From the NCBI RefSeq assembly GCF_004362745.1, contig NZ_SNXY01000009.1, positions 519,065 to 583,064 of the forward strand: 64,000 nucleotides of DNA. The letters run 5' to 3'. This stretch comes from Oharaeibacter diazotrophicus. GTDB taxonomy: Bacteria; Pseudomonadota; Alphaproteobacteria; Rhizobiales; Pleomorphomonadaceae. Position numbers and translations under genes: made by a program. Shown here piece by piece: positions 37,221 through 44,931 of the stretch. The notes beneath the pieces are model-generated. The model saw only the letters and a program-made list of their open reading frames with translations. It was not told the origin of the DNA and searched no databases. Each line of letters opens with the position of its first letter. Positions within the stretch are counted from its first letter, which is position 1.

Positions 37221-38353
37221 GGCGTCACCGTGGCGAGCATGGAGAAGCCGGTGGTCTTGTTCTCGACCGTCTTGGTCAGCGCGTAGCCGGCCTTGGGATC
37301 GACGGTGTAGCGGATCACCCGGTAGTCCTCGGTGAGGCCGACCAGCACCGAGGCGTCGGCGCCGTCGACCGCGATGGTGGCGAGTTCCTCGACCGGCGAG
37401 CGGCTCAGCACCTTCCTGGTCGCGAGGTCGATCGCCCAGACCTCCTTGGCGAGGTCCTTGTGGCTGCCCTCCTTCGCCTCCGGGTGCATCGACAGGAACA
37501 GCACGCCGTTCTTGGCGTCGAGCGCCGCGAGGCCGTAGCTGCCGGGGGCCCAGCCGCCCTCGACGCCCTCGGCGACCGGGAACTTCTCGACGAGCTTCGG
37601 CACCGCGGCGCCGTCGGCGACATGGTAGAGGTTGCCGCCGAAGGACGGGAACAGCCAGCCGTCGGACACCTTGACGCCGCTGACGAACAGCGCGTCGGCA
37701 TCCGGGTCGAACACCTTCTCGGAGCCGGTCTTCTCGGCGGTCTTGCCGTCGGCGCCGAGCGCGAAACGGCTCACCGAGCCGTCGCCGCACAGCATCGAGA
37801 AGGCGTAGCCCTCGCCGGTGGGATAGACGCCCCAGCAGCCGGGGGTCGGGATCTCCTGGAGCACCGTGCCGGCGACCGGGTCGACCACGGTCACCGAGGC
37901 GGCGGGCGTGGCGTTCTGGACGTAGACGTACTTGCCGTCGGCGCTCTGCTGCAGCATCGGCGCGTAGCCGAGCGTCATCGCCGCCTTCGGCGGCAGCGCG
38001 ATCTCCTTGACGGGCGTCAGCGTCGCCACGTCGAAGACCTGGAGCACCTGCTCGATGTCGCCCCAGGTGATGCGCTTCATGTAGGTGGACTGGGTGTAGG
38101 CGGTCTTGCCGCCCGGCGCGAGCAGCATGGTGCCCATGCTGCCGGACGTCATCAGGCCCTTGAAGGCGAGATCGTCCTTGCCGTAGACGGCGATCGAGCC
38201 GGCACCCTTCCATTCCTGCTGATAGACGAAGACGTTCGGACCGGGGTCGATCGTCTCCTTCAGCCCGACCGTCTCGGGCTTGAACTCCGCGTCCTCGGCC
38301 AGAGCCGGAACCGCGACGGCCATCGCCGCCGCCAGGACCGCCACGCGCTTCAT
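37217..38353 (-). CDS. aauB: TTQ amine dehydrogenase large (heavy) subunit, aromatic-amine type
   Basis: 378 residues: signal peptide (MKRVAVLAAAMAVAVPALA) and a seven-bladed beta-propeller of the amine dehydrogenase heavy-chain family, with MKRITWGDIEQVLQVFD and MHPEAKEGSHKDLAKEVWAI. AYTQSTYMKRITWG and VQNATPA resemble the aromatic amine dehydrogenase chain. It forms the alpha2beta2 enzyme with AauA. A GTG six bases upstream has GGAGG at ideal distance, so the true start may be 38359. First gene of the operon. Confidence 0.87.
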   Translation of the reverse strand: MKRVAVLAAAMAVAVPALAEDAEFKPETVGLKETIDPGPNVFVYQQEWKGAGSIAVYGKDDLAFKGLMTSGSMGTMLLAPGGKTAYTQSTYMKRITWGDIEQVLQVFDVATLTPVKEIALPPKAAMTLGYAPMLQQSADGKYVYVQNATPAASVTVVDPVAGTVLQEIPTPGCWGVYPTGEGYAFSMLCGDGSVSRFALGADGKTAEKTGSEKVFDPDADALFVSGVKVSDGWLFPSFGGNLYHVADGAAVPKLVEKFPVAEGVEGGWAPGSYGLAALDAKNGVLFLSMHPEAKEGSHKDLAKEVWAIDLATRKVLSRSPVEELATIAVDGADASVLVGLTEDYRVIRYTVDPKAGYALTKTVENKTTGFSMLATVTP

Positions 38354-38513
38354 CACCACGGCACCGCCTCCGTTCACGATCCCCAAGAGGCTATGGGGCG
38401 GGACGGCCGAACGGCAACGCGAAGAACCGGGCAACGCCTGTCCAAAGTTTCGACGTCTGCCCGTTCGATGGGCGTTCGCAATGGCGGATCCGGATGCGCC
38501 GAGGCGCCCTCGC

Positions 38514-39038
38514 CTACTTCATGCGCAGCGCGAGCCCGGCCGCCATGAACAGCACCCGGTCGGCCCGCGCCGCCACCGCCTGGTTGAGTCGACCCTGGGC
38601 GTCGCGGAAGGCGCGGGCGAGCGCGTTGTCCGGCACGATGCCGAGGCCGACCTCGTTCGAGACCGCCACCACCGGCACCGCCAGCCCGGCGAGCGCCGCG
38701 ACCAGCGCGTCGCCCTCGGCGGCGAGGTCGGCGTCGGCGAGCATGCGGTTGGTGAGCCAGAGGGTGAGGCAGTCGACCAGCACCGGCCGCCCGGCCGCAT
38801 CGGCGGTCCGCAGCGCGCCGACGAGGTCGTGCGGCGCCTCGATCGTGACCCAGCCGGCGCCGCGGTCCTCGCGGTGGCGGGCGATGCGCTCGGCCATCTC
38901 CGCGTCGAAGGCCTCGGCGGTGGCGACGTAGGTCCACGGGGCCGGGCCGGCAGCGCGCACCAGCGCCTCGCCCTGTCGGCTCTTGCCGGAGCGGGCGCCG
39001 CCGAGGACCAGGGTGAGGCGATCGGGCGGTGACGTCAC
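38514..39038 (-). CDS. cobU: Adenosylcobinamide kinase / cobinamide-phosphate guanylyltransferase
   Basis: 174 residues. The P-loop GGARSGKSR (13-21), AEAFDAEMAERIARHR and LVDCLTLWLTNRM are the CobU/CobP hallmarks; SNEVGLGIVPDNALAR is the C-terminal motif. It phosphorylates adenosylcobinamide and adds GMP in the late steps of cobalamin synthesis or salvage. Its GTG overlaps the stop of the RpiR regulator by four bases, an unusual partnership; no other cobalamin gene is in the window. Confidence 0.92.
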   Translation of the reverse strand: MTSPPDRLTLVLGGARSGKSRQGEALVRAAGPAPWTYVATAEAFDAEMAERIARHREDRGAGWVTIEAPHDLVGALRTADAAGRPVLVDCLTLWLTNRMLADADLAAEGDALVAALAGLAVPVVAVSNEVGLGIVPDNALARAFRDAQGRLNQAVAARADRVLFMAAGLALRMK

Positions 39039-39907
39039 GGCGCCGCCTTGGCGCGGCCGGCGATGGCGTCGATGGCGGCGATGCGCCGGCTCGCCTCCTC
39101 CCAGGTCTTCTCGGTGACGGCGGCGAGCAGCGCCTCGACGAGGCCGAGCATGGCGGTGAGCGAATCCCAGCGCGAAGGCACCGCGACCCGCGCCGAGACG
39201 ATGTGGCGGGCGTGCCGCGTCACCGGCGACAGCCACTGGTCGGTGAACAGGATCACCGTCACGCCGCGCCGTGCCGCCGCCTCGGCGAAAACCAGCAGGT
39301 CGTCCTGGTATCGGCGGATGTCGAACAGCACCAGGAGGTCCTTCGGTCCGAGGTCGACCAGATGGTCGCGCCAGTTGGCGATCTGGCCGTCGAGGTGGGT
39401 GACGCCGGCACGGACCACCTTGAGGTGGACGGCGAGGTGGCGGGCGAGGGAATCGGTGAAGCGGCCGCCGACCGTGGTGACGCTGCGCTTGCGGTCGGCG
39501 AGCGCGTCGACCACCGCCTCGAACTCGGCGACCGGCAGGTGGCGGAAGGTCTCGGCGAGATTCTGCGCCAACGCCCCGGCGAACAATTCGTAGGAGCCGC
39601 CGACCGCCGCCTCCGGCGCGGCGAAGCGGGCCTTCATCAACGGCGACTGGCTCTGCTTGTCGAGTTCGTCGCGCAGGGCCCGCTGGAAGTCGGGATAGCT
39701 CGAGAAGCCGAGCCGGCCGACGAAGCGCAGCACCGTCGGCGCGCTGACCGCCGCCCGGCGGGCGAACTCGGCCACCGTCTCGAGGCCGGCGACCGGGTAG
39801 TTGGCGAGCAGCACGTGGGCCGCCTTGCGCTCGGTCGGCGTGAAGCGGTGCATCTCCTCGCGGATGCGCTCGCCGATGGTGAGATCCCCGTTCCCCGCCG
39901 CGTTCAT
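39035..39907 (-). CDS. MurR/RpiR family transcriptional regulator
   Basis: 290 residues: N-terminal HTH_6 domain (about 10-85; FARRAAVSAPTVLRFVGRLG is the recognition region) and C-terminal SIS domain (about 125-265) that binds phospho-sugars or related ligands. It is divergent from the amine/glutamyl gene cluster, with a perfect palindrome TGTAAC-N4-GTTACA in between (39948-39963), so it most likely controls that cluster and itself. The ligand would be an intermediate of that pathway. Confidence 0.88.
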   Translation of the reverse strand: MNAAGNGDLTIGERIREEMHRFTPTERKAAHVLLANYPVAGLETVAEFARRAAVSAPTVLRFVGRLGFSSYPDFQRALRDELDKQSQSPLMKARFAAPEAAVGGSYELFAGALAQNLAETFRHLPVAEFEAVVDALADRKRSVTTVGGRFTDSLARHLAVHLKVVRAGVTHLDGQIANWRDHLVDLGPKDLLVLFDIRRYQDDLLVFAEAAARRGVTVILFTDQWLSPVTRHARHIVSARVAVPSRWDSLTAMLGLVEALLAAVTEKTWEEASRRIAAIDAIAGRAKAAP

Positions 39908-39947
39908 CGGCCTTCTCCGTCCGCCGCGCCGGCCTCGGCGCCCGGCT

Positions 39948-39963
39948 TGTAACTCACGTTACA
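39948..39963. promoter_or_regulatory. Palindromic operator for the RpiR regulator
   Basis: TGTAAC-TCAC-GTTACA is a perfect 6-bp inverted repeat with a 4-bp spacer. A half-site TGTTACA recurs at 39996-40002. A TTGACA (-35-like) lies at 39968-39973, between the two, facing the plus-strand cluster. RpiR-type proteins are known to bind TGTA...TACA-type palindromes. Confidence 0.65.
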
Positions 39964-40086
39964 GCAATTGACAGCGATCCAAAACCTGACCACCATGTTA
40001 CAAAAGGAGGGCGGCTACCGGCCGTCGCGACCGAGAGATTGCCACGGCCCCGCCGCCGAGGGCATCCCGCATCGTCAGGGAACGTC

Positions 40087-40839
40087 GTGTCCGAGCCAAC
40101 TTGTCAACCGTTCGCGGTCGAGAACGAGACCGGCCGTGCGCCGGTCGTGATCGTGGTCGACCACGCCTCGAACCACATCCCGCCGCCCTGGGGCGACCTC
40201 GGCCTCGGCCCGGCCGAGCGCGAGGCCCACATCGCCTGGGATCCCGGTGCGCTGCCGGTGGCGCGCGCCATGGCGCGGATCCTCGACGCGCCCCTGTTCG
40301 CCGCCACGGTGTCGCGCCTCGTGCTCGACCTCAACCGCCCGACCGGCTCGTCGACGCTGATCCCGGCGGTGAGCGAGACGACGGCGATCCCGGGCAACGC
40401 GAACCTCTCCGACGCCGACCGCGAGCGCCGTCTCGCCGAGGTCTACCGGCCCTACCACGCCGCGCTCGAGGCCTTCGTCGAGGCCAGCGCGGCGGTCCAC
40501 GGTCACCGCCTCGCGGTGGTCGCGGTGCACACCTTCACGCCCGTCTACAAGGGCGTGGCGCGCGCCTTGCACGCCGGCATCCTGTTCGATCGCGACGAGC
40601 GGCTCGGCCGCGGGGTCGTCGACGAACTGCGCAAGGAGGCCGGCCTCGTGATCGAGGCCAACCAGCCCTACAGCCCGTCCGACGAGGTCTACTGGACGCT
40701 CGACCGGCACGCGGTGTCGCGGGGGCTGATGAACGTGATGATCGAGATCCGCAATGACGAGTTGCGGACCGAGGGCGCCCGGCTCGCCTGGGCGCAGCGA
40801 CTGTCCGGCGCGATAGCCCGAACCATGGGCACCGCCTGA
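40087..40839 (+). CDS. N-formylglutamate amidohydrolase family protein
   Basis: 250 residues from a GTG with AGGGA six bases upstream. VVIVVDHASNHIPPPWGDLG, DPGALPVARAMA and SRLVLDLNRP carry the metal-binding and substrate-binding residues of the FGase family (HutG-like). Known members release formate or glutamate from N-formylglutamate. Here there are no histidine-degradation genes; it heads a cluster with a permease and a gamma-glutamyl-amine ligase, so hydrolysis of a glutamyl conjugate is a reasonable alternative. Confidence 0.82.
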   Translation: MSEPTCQPFAVENETGRAPVVIVVDHASNHIPPPWGDLGLGPAEREAHIAWDPGALPVARAMARILDAPLFAATVSRLVLDLNRPTGSSTLIPAVSETTAIPGNANLSDADRERRLAEVYRPYHAALEAFVEASAAVHGHRLAVVAVHTFTPVYKGVARALHAGILFDRDERLGRGVVDELRKEAGLVIEANQPYSPSDEVYWTLDRHAVSRGLMNVMIEIRNDELRTEGARLAWAQRLSGAIARTMGTA

Positions 40840-40969
40840 CGCCCGGCGTCCGCCACGGCGGGCGCACGGGTGAGGACCTTTCGTGGATCAGGGGCGGCCG
40901 GGCGACCGGCCGGCAGAGAACACGGGCCGCGGCATCCGCGGTCGTACTCGTTCAGAGGGGCTCGACGAC

Positions 40970-42526
40970 ATGGCTGGCGCTAAAGACGACTACACGGATC
41001 ACGACAAGAAGGCGGACGTACACCACCTTCACTCGATGGGATACGCGCAGGAACTCGAGCGGCGGATGAGCCAGTTCTCGAATTTCGCGATCTCCTTCTC
41101 GATCATCTGCATCCTGTCCGGCGGCATCAACTCGCTGGCGCAGGCGACGTCGGGTGCCGGCGGCATCGGGATCGGCATCGGCTGGCCGCTCGGCTGCGCC
41201 ATCTCCGGCCTGTTCGCCCTCGCGCTCGCCCAGATCTCGTCGGCCTATCCGACGGCCGGCGGCCTCTATCACTGGGGCTCGATCCTCGGCAACCGCTTCA
41301 CCGGCTGGCTCGCCGCGTGGCTGAACCTGCTCGGCCTCGTCACCGTGCTCGGTGCCATCAACGTCGGCACCTACTACTTCTTCTTCGGCGCCTTCGGCGG
41401 CGCCCTCGGCATGGAGGACACCCTGGTCAACCGGGTGATCTTCCTCGCGCTGATCACCGGTCTGCAGGCCCTGATCAACCACTTCGGCATCGCCCTCACC
41501 GCCAAGCTCACGGACTTCTCGGGCTACCTGATCTTCGTCACCGCGATCGTGCTGGCCGTGGTCTGCCTCGCGTCGGCGCCGTCCTACGACTTCGCGCGGT
41601 TGTTCACCTTCAAGAACTACTCTGGCGACGCCGGTGCCGGCGTCTGGCCGCAGGTGTCCGACAGCTGGGTGTTCCTGCTCGGCCTGCTGCTGCCGATCTA
41701 CACCATCACCGGCTACGACGCCTCGGCACACACCTCCGAGGAGACCATGAAGGCCGCCACTTCGGTGCCGCGCGGCATGGTGTCGTCGGTGCTGTGGGCG
41801 TCCCTGTTCGGCTACGTCATGCTGTGCGGTTTCGTGCTCATGATCCCCGACATGGATCAGGCCGCCGCGCAGGGCTGGAACGTCTTCTTCTGGGCGATGG
41901 ACGCGCAGGTCAACCCGACCCTGAAGCAGGTGCTCTATCTCGCCATCTTCGTCTCGCAGTTCCTTTGCGGTCTGGCGACGGTGACCTCGGTGTCGCGCAT
42001 GATCTTCGCCTTCGCCCGCGACGGCGGCCTGCCGGCGTCGAAGGCCCTGTCGACGGTCAGCCCGAAGCACCGCACCCCGGTGACCGCGATCTGGACCGGC
42101 GCGATCCTGTCGGTGCTGTTCGTCTGGTTCACCTCCGAGATCACGATCGCCGGCGCTTCGGCCTATTCCATCGTGGTCAGCTGCACCGTCATCTTCCTGT
42201 TCCTGTCCTTCGCCGTGCCGATCGGCCTCGGCATCGTCACGGCGGGAACCGCCAAGTGGCCGAAGATGGGGCCGTGGAACCTCGGCGTCGGCACGTTCAA
42301 GCTGATTTCCGTCCTGGCGCTGGTCGCGATGGTGGTGATCTTCCTGATCGGCGTGCAGCCGCCGAACGACTGGGCGCTGTGGATCACCGTCGGCTTCCTG
42401 GTGATCACCGCCGTCGTCTGGTTCGCCTTCGAGAACCGCCGCTTCCAGGGCCCGCCGATCGGCGACGTCATCAAGAAGCGTCAGGCCGAGATCGCGGCCG
42501 CCGAAAAGGCCGTCGGCGAAATCTGA
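40970..42526 (+). CDS. APC superfamily amino acid/amine permease
   Basis: 518 residues with 12 predicted transmembrane helices. FAISFSIICILSGGINSLAQ and AYPTAGGLYHWGSILGNRFT are typical of the amino acid-polyamine-organocation family (GABA/choline/ethanolamine-like permeases). AGAGGGG precedes the ATG at 40970. It stands between the amidohydrolase and the ligase gene and would import the amine that the pathway consumes; exact substrate unknown. Confidence 0.88.
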   Translation: MAGAKDDYTDHDKKADVHHLHSMGYAQELERRMSQFSNFAISFSIICILSGGINSLAQATSGAGGIGIGIGWPLGCAISGLFALALAQISSAYPTAGGLYHWGSILGNRFTGWLAAWLNLLGLVTVLGAINVGTYYFFFGAFGGALGMEDTLVNRVIFLALITGLQALINHFGIALTAKLTDFSGYLIFVTAIVLAVVCLASAPSYDFARLFTFKNYSGDAGAGVWPQVSDSWVFLLGLLLPIYTITGYDASAHTSEETMKAATSVPRGMVSSVLWASLFGYVMLCGFVLMIPDMDQAAAQGWNVFFWAMDAQVNPTLKQVLYLAIFVSQFLCGLATVTSVSRMIFAFARDGGLPASKALSTVSPKHRTPVTAIWTGAILSVLFVWFTSEITIAGASAYSIVVSCTVIFLFLSFAVPIGLGIVTAGTAKWPKMGPWNLGVGTFKLISVLALVAMVVIFLIGVQPPNDWALWITVGFLVITAVVWFAFENRRFQGPPIGDVIKKRQAEIAAAEKAVGEI

Positions 42527-42644
42527 CGCGCCCGAACCGAAACCGGAGGTCGCGCGGCGGGTGTTCCCCGCGCGCCCTCCCCGCCCGCACGACGGCGGAG
42601 ACCGTCAACGAGAAGACGAATTCCAAAGGGGAACGAGGTCGAAC

Positions 42645-44006
42645 ATGCCCGGCAACCTGACGATCGACGAACTGAAGCAGGAGGTCGCCGCAGGCGCGAT
42701 CGACACCGTCAACGTGGTCTTCATCGACATGCAGGGCCGCCTGATGGGCAAGCGGTTCCACGCCGCCCACTTCCTCGACGCCCACGACGAGACCCACGCC
42801 TGCAACTACCTGCTGACCGTCGACATCGACATGGAGCCGGTGCCCGGCTACAAGGCGGCGAGCTGGTCGAAGGGCTACGGCGACTTCGTGCTGAAGCCCG
42901 ACCTCGCCACCCTGCGCCGCACGCCCTGGCTGCCCGGCACCGCGCTGGTGATCTGCGACGTCCAGGACCATCACCACCACGACCTGCCGCACTCGCCGCG
43001 CGCGCTCCTGAAGAAGCAGATCGCTCGCCTCGACGCCAAGGGTTGGAAGGCCTACATGGCCTCCGAGCTCGAGTTCTACCTGTTCGACGAGACCTACGCC
43101 TCGGCCGGCGAGAAGAACTGGAAGCAGCTCAAGACCTTCACCTCCTACATCGAGGACTACGGCATCCTGCCGACCACGATGGAGGAGCCGTTCATGCGGG
43201 AGATCCGCAACAAGCTCTCCGCCGCCGGCATCCGCGTCGAGAATTCCAAGGGCGAATGGGGTCCGGGGCAGGAGGAGATCAACGTCCGCTACGCCGACGC
43301 CCTCACGATGGCCGACGAGCACGCCATCATGAAGACCGGCATCAAGGAGATGGCCCACCTGCAGGGCAAGGCCGTCACCTTCATGTCCAAGTACGCCTAC
43401 GACCTCGCCGGCTCGTCCTGCCACGTCCACCAGTCGATCTGGTCCAAGGACGGCGCGCCGCTGTTCCTCGACAAGGCCGCCGAGTTCGGCATGTCCGCGC
43501 TGATGCGGCAGTATCTCGCCGGCCTCCTCGTCCACGCCCGCGAGATCACCTGGTTCCTGGCGCCCTACATCAACAGCTACAAGCGTTTCCAGGTCGGCAC
43601 CTTCGCGCCCACCAAGGCGATCTGGAGCCACGACAACCGCACCGCCGGCTTCCGCCTCGTCGGCGAGGAGACCAAGGCGATCCGCGCCGAGTGCCGCATC
43701 GGCGGCGCCGACATCAACCCGCATCTCGCCTACGCGGCGATGATGGCGGCCGGCCTCGCCGGCATCGAGGGCGGCTACGAGCTCGAGCCTGCCTTCACCG
43801 GCGACGCCTACCACGGCGCCGGCATCCGCGAGATCCCGAAGACGCTGCGCGAGGCGATCGAGACGCTGAAGGGCTCGGAAATGCTGCGCAAGGCCTTCGG
43901 CGACGACGTGATCGAGCACTACGTCCACACCGCCGAGTGGGAGCAGTTCGAATACGACCGCCGCATCACCGACTGGGAGCTGAAGCGCGGCTTCGAGCGG
44001 TATTGA
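42645..44006 (+). CDS. Glutamine synthetase-like gamma-glutamyl-amine ligase
   Basis: 453 residues, GlnA fold. The metal and ATP sites are intact: ELEFYLFDETYAS, GQEEINVRYADALTMAD, GSSCHVHQSIW and FQVGTFAPTKAIWSHDNRTA. It lacks the Tyr-adenylylation segment of housekeeping GlnA and groups with PuuA/GlnT/GMAS-type enzymes that join glutamate to an amine. AAAGGGG and GAGG precede the ATG. With alcohol and aldehyde dehydrogenase genes downstream, an amino alcohol such as ethanolamine is the likely partner. Confidence 0.85.
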   Translation: MPGNLTIDELKQEVAAGAIDTVNVVFIDMQGRLMGKRFHAAHFLDAHDETHACNYLLTVDIDMEPVPGYKAASWSKGYGDFVLKPDLATLRRTPWLPGTALVICDVQDHHHHDLPHSPRALLKKQIARLDAKGWKAYMASELEFYLFDETYASAGEKNWKQLKTFTSYIEDYGILPTTMEEPFMREIRNKLSAAGIRVENSKGEWGPGQEEINVRYADALTMADEHAIMKTGIKEMAHLQGKAVTFMSKYAYDLAGSSCHVHQSIWSKDGAPLFLDKAAEFGMSALMRQYLAGLLVHAREITWFLAPYINSYKRFQVGTFAPTKAIWSHDNRTAGFRLVGEETKAIRAECRIGGADINPHLAYAAMMAAGLAGIEGGYELEPAFTGDAYHGAGIREIPKTLREAIETLKGSEMLRKAFGDDVIEHYVHTAEWEQFEYDRRITDWELKRGFERY

Positions 44007-44071
44007 GGGGCGCCGCGGAACGGCGCATATCCTTGGTCGAACGGACGCGAAGGCCGTCGTCGGAGGCGCAG

Positions 44072-44506
44072 ATGGGACGCTCCACCCTGAAAGAGTTCCT
44101 CGAGGCCGCGGAACACGACCGGTTCGCCCTGTCGTTCCGGCAGGTCGAAGTGCTCCTCGGGGAGGCCCTGCCGCCATCGCTGCGGACCGGCGAGGGCTGG
44201 AAGAACCCGCAGGCCGACGCGGTCGCCGTGCTCGACGACATGGAAGGCGCGGGCTTCGTGGCCGCCGAGGTCGATCCCGTCGACGGCCGGGTGGTGCTCC
44301 AGCGCACCACCCGTCTCGACGACGACCGGCTGGAGCCGGCGAGCGAGGCGCCGCGCTACGACGAGTTCGGGCGCCGCCGCCGGCGGCATCCGGCCTTCGG
44401 TCTCCTCAAGGGCTTCATCACGGTGGAGCCGGGTTACGACCTGACCCGCCCCTTGTTCGAGGACTCCTACTGGGACGAGCGGATGGACGAGAAATACGGT
44501 GCCTGA
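44072..44506 (+). CDS. Putative antitoxin with DUF7662-like N-terminus
   Basis: 144 residues, GGAGG just before the ATG. The N-terminal about 80 residues (ALSFRQVEVLLGEALPPSL) resemble the DUF7662 domain; the C-terminus (FGLLKGFITVEPGYDLTRPL then DSYWDERMDEKYG) looks like the toxin-binding tail of VapB/Phd-type antitoxins. Its stop overlaps the PIN toxin start by eight bases, the classic antitoxin-first layout. Placement inside a metabolic cluster is odd. Confidence 0.7.
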   Translation: MGRSTLKEFLEAAEHDRFALSFRQVEVLLGEALPPSLRTGEGWKNPQADAVAVLDDMEGAGFVAAEVDPVDGRVVLQRTTRLDDDRLEPASEAPRYDEFGRRRRRHPAFGLLKGFITVEPGYDLTRPLFEDSYWDERMDEKYGA

Positions 44507-44915
44507 CCCTCTGCTCGTCGACACCTGCGCGGCGATCTGGATCCTCGAGGACGGACCGTTGTCGCCGGCGAGCATCACCGCCTTGGACACGGCGTTCGAC
44601 CAGGGTCTCGCGACCTTCGTGTCGACCGTGACGGCGTGGGAGATCGGAATGCTGCTGTCGAAGGGGCGTCTCACGATGCGCCGTAACGCACTGTCGTCCT
44701 ATCGGATGCTGCTCGACGACGCGGGCATGACCGAACACGCCATGACGCCGGAGATCCTGATCGCCTCATCGAACCTGCCGGGAACCCCGCCCCGCGATTC
44801 GTTCGACCGGATCGTCGTCGCGACGGCGCGGACCTCCCGCCTCACCATCCTCACGCGCGACCGCCTGATCCTCGGCTATGCCGAGGCCGGGCACGTCGCC
44901 GCCATCGCCTGTTGA
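44499..44915 (+). CDS. PIN domain toxin (VapC-like)
   Basis: 138 residues from a GTG. The four acidic residues of the PIN ribonuclease site are present: Asp8 (LLVDTCAAIW), Glu48 (TAWEIGM), Asp103 (SFDRIVVATA) and Asp121 (LTRDRLIL). VapC toxins cut specific tRNAs or rRNA unless bound by their antitoxin. Translationally coupled to the antitoxin gene, and 16 bases before the aldehyde dehydrogenase start. Confidence 0.85.
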   Translation: MPDPLLVDTCAAIWILEDGPLSPASITALDTAFDQGLATFVSTVTAWEIGMLLSKGRLTMRRNALSSYRMLLDDAGMTEHAMTPEILIASSNLPGTPPRDSFDRIVVATARTSRLTILTRDRLILGYAEAGHVAAIAC

Positions 44916-44931
44916 GACTGACGAGACCATC

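Noticed and set aside
34584..38353. Naming the operon methylamine dehydrogenase (mau)
   Set aside because: MauE and MauD are shared by both systems, but small-subunit motifs around both TTQ tryptophans look like aromatic amine dehydrogenase, and mauF, mauG and amicyanin are absent. Methylamine use is not excluded.
38514..39038. Evidence for a cobalamin biosynthesis locus
   Set aside because: Only one gene of the pathway is present; neighbours are unrelated.
42645..44006. Housekeeping glutamine synthetase
   Set aside because: Context (permease, alcohol and aldehyde dehydrogenases) and sequence motifs fit the PuuA/GlnT-like amine ligases; the adenylylation loop of GlnA is not seen.
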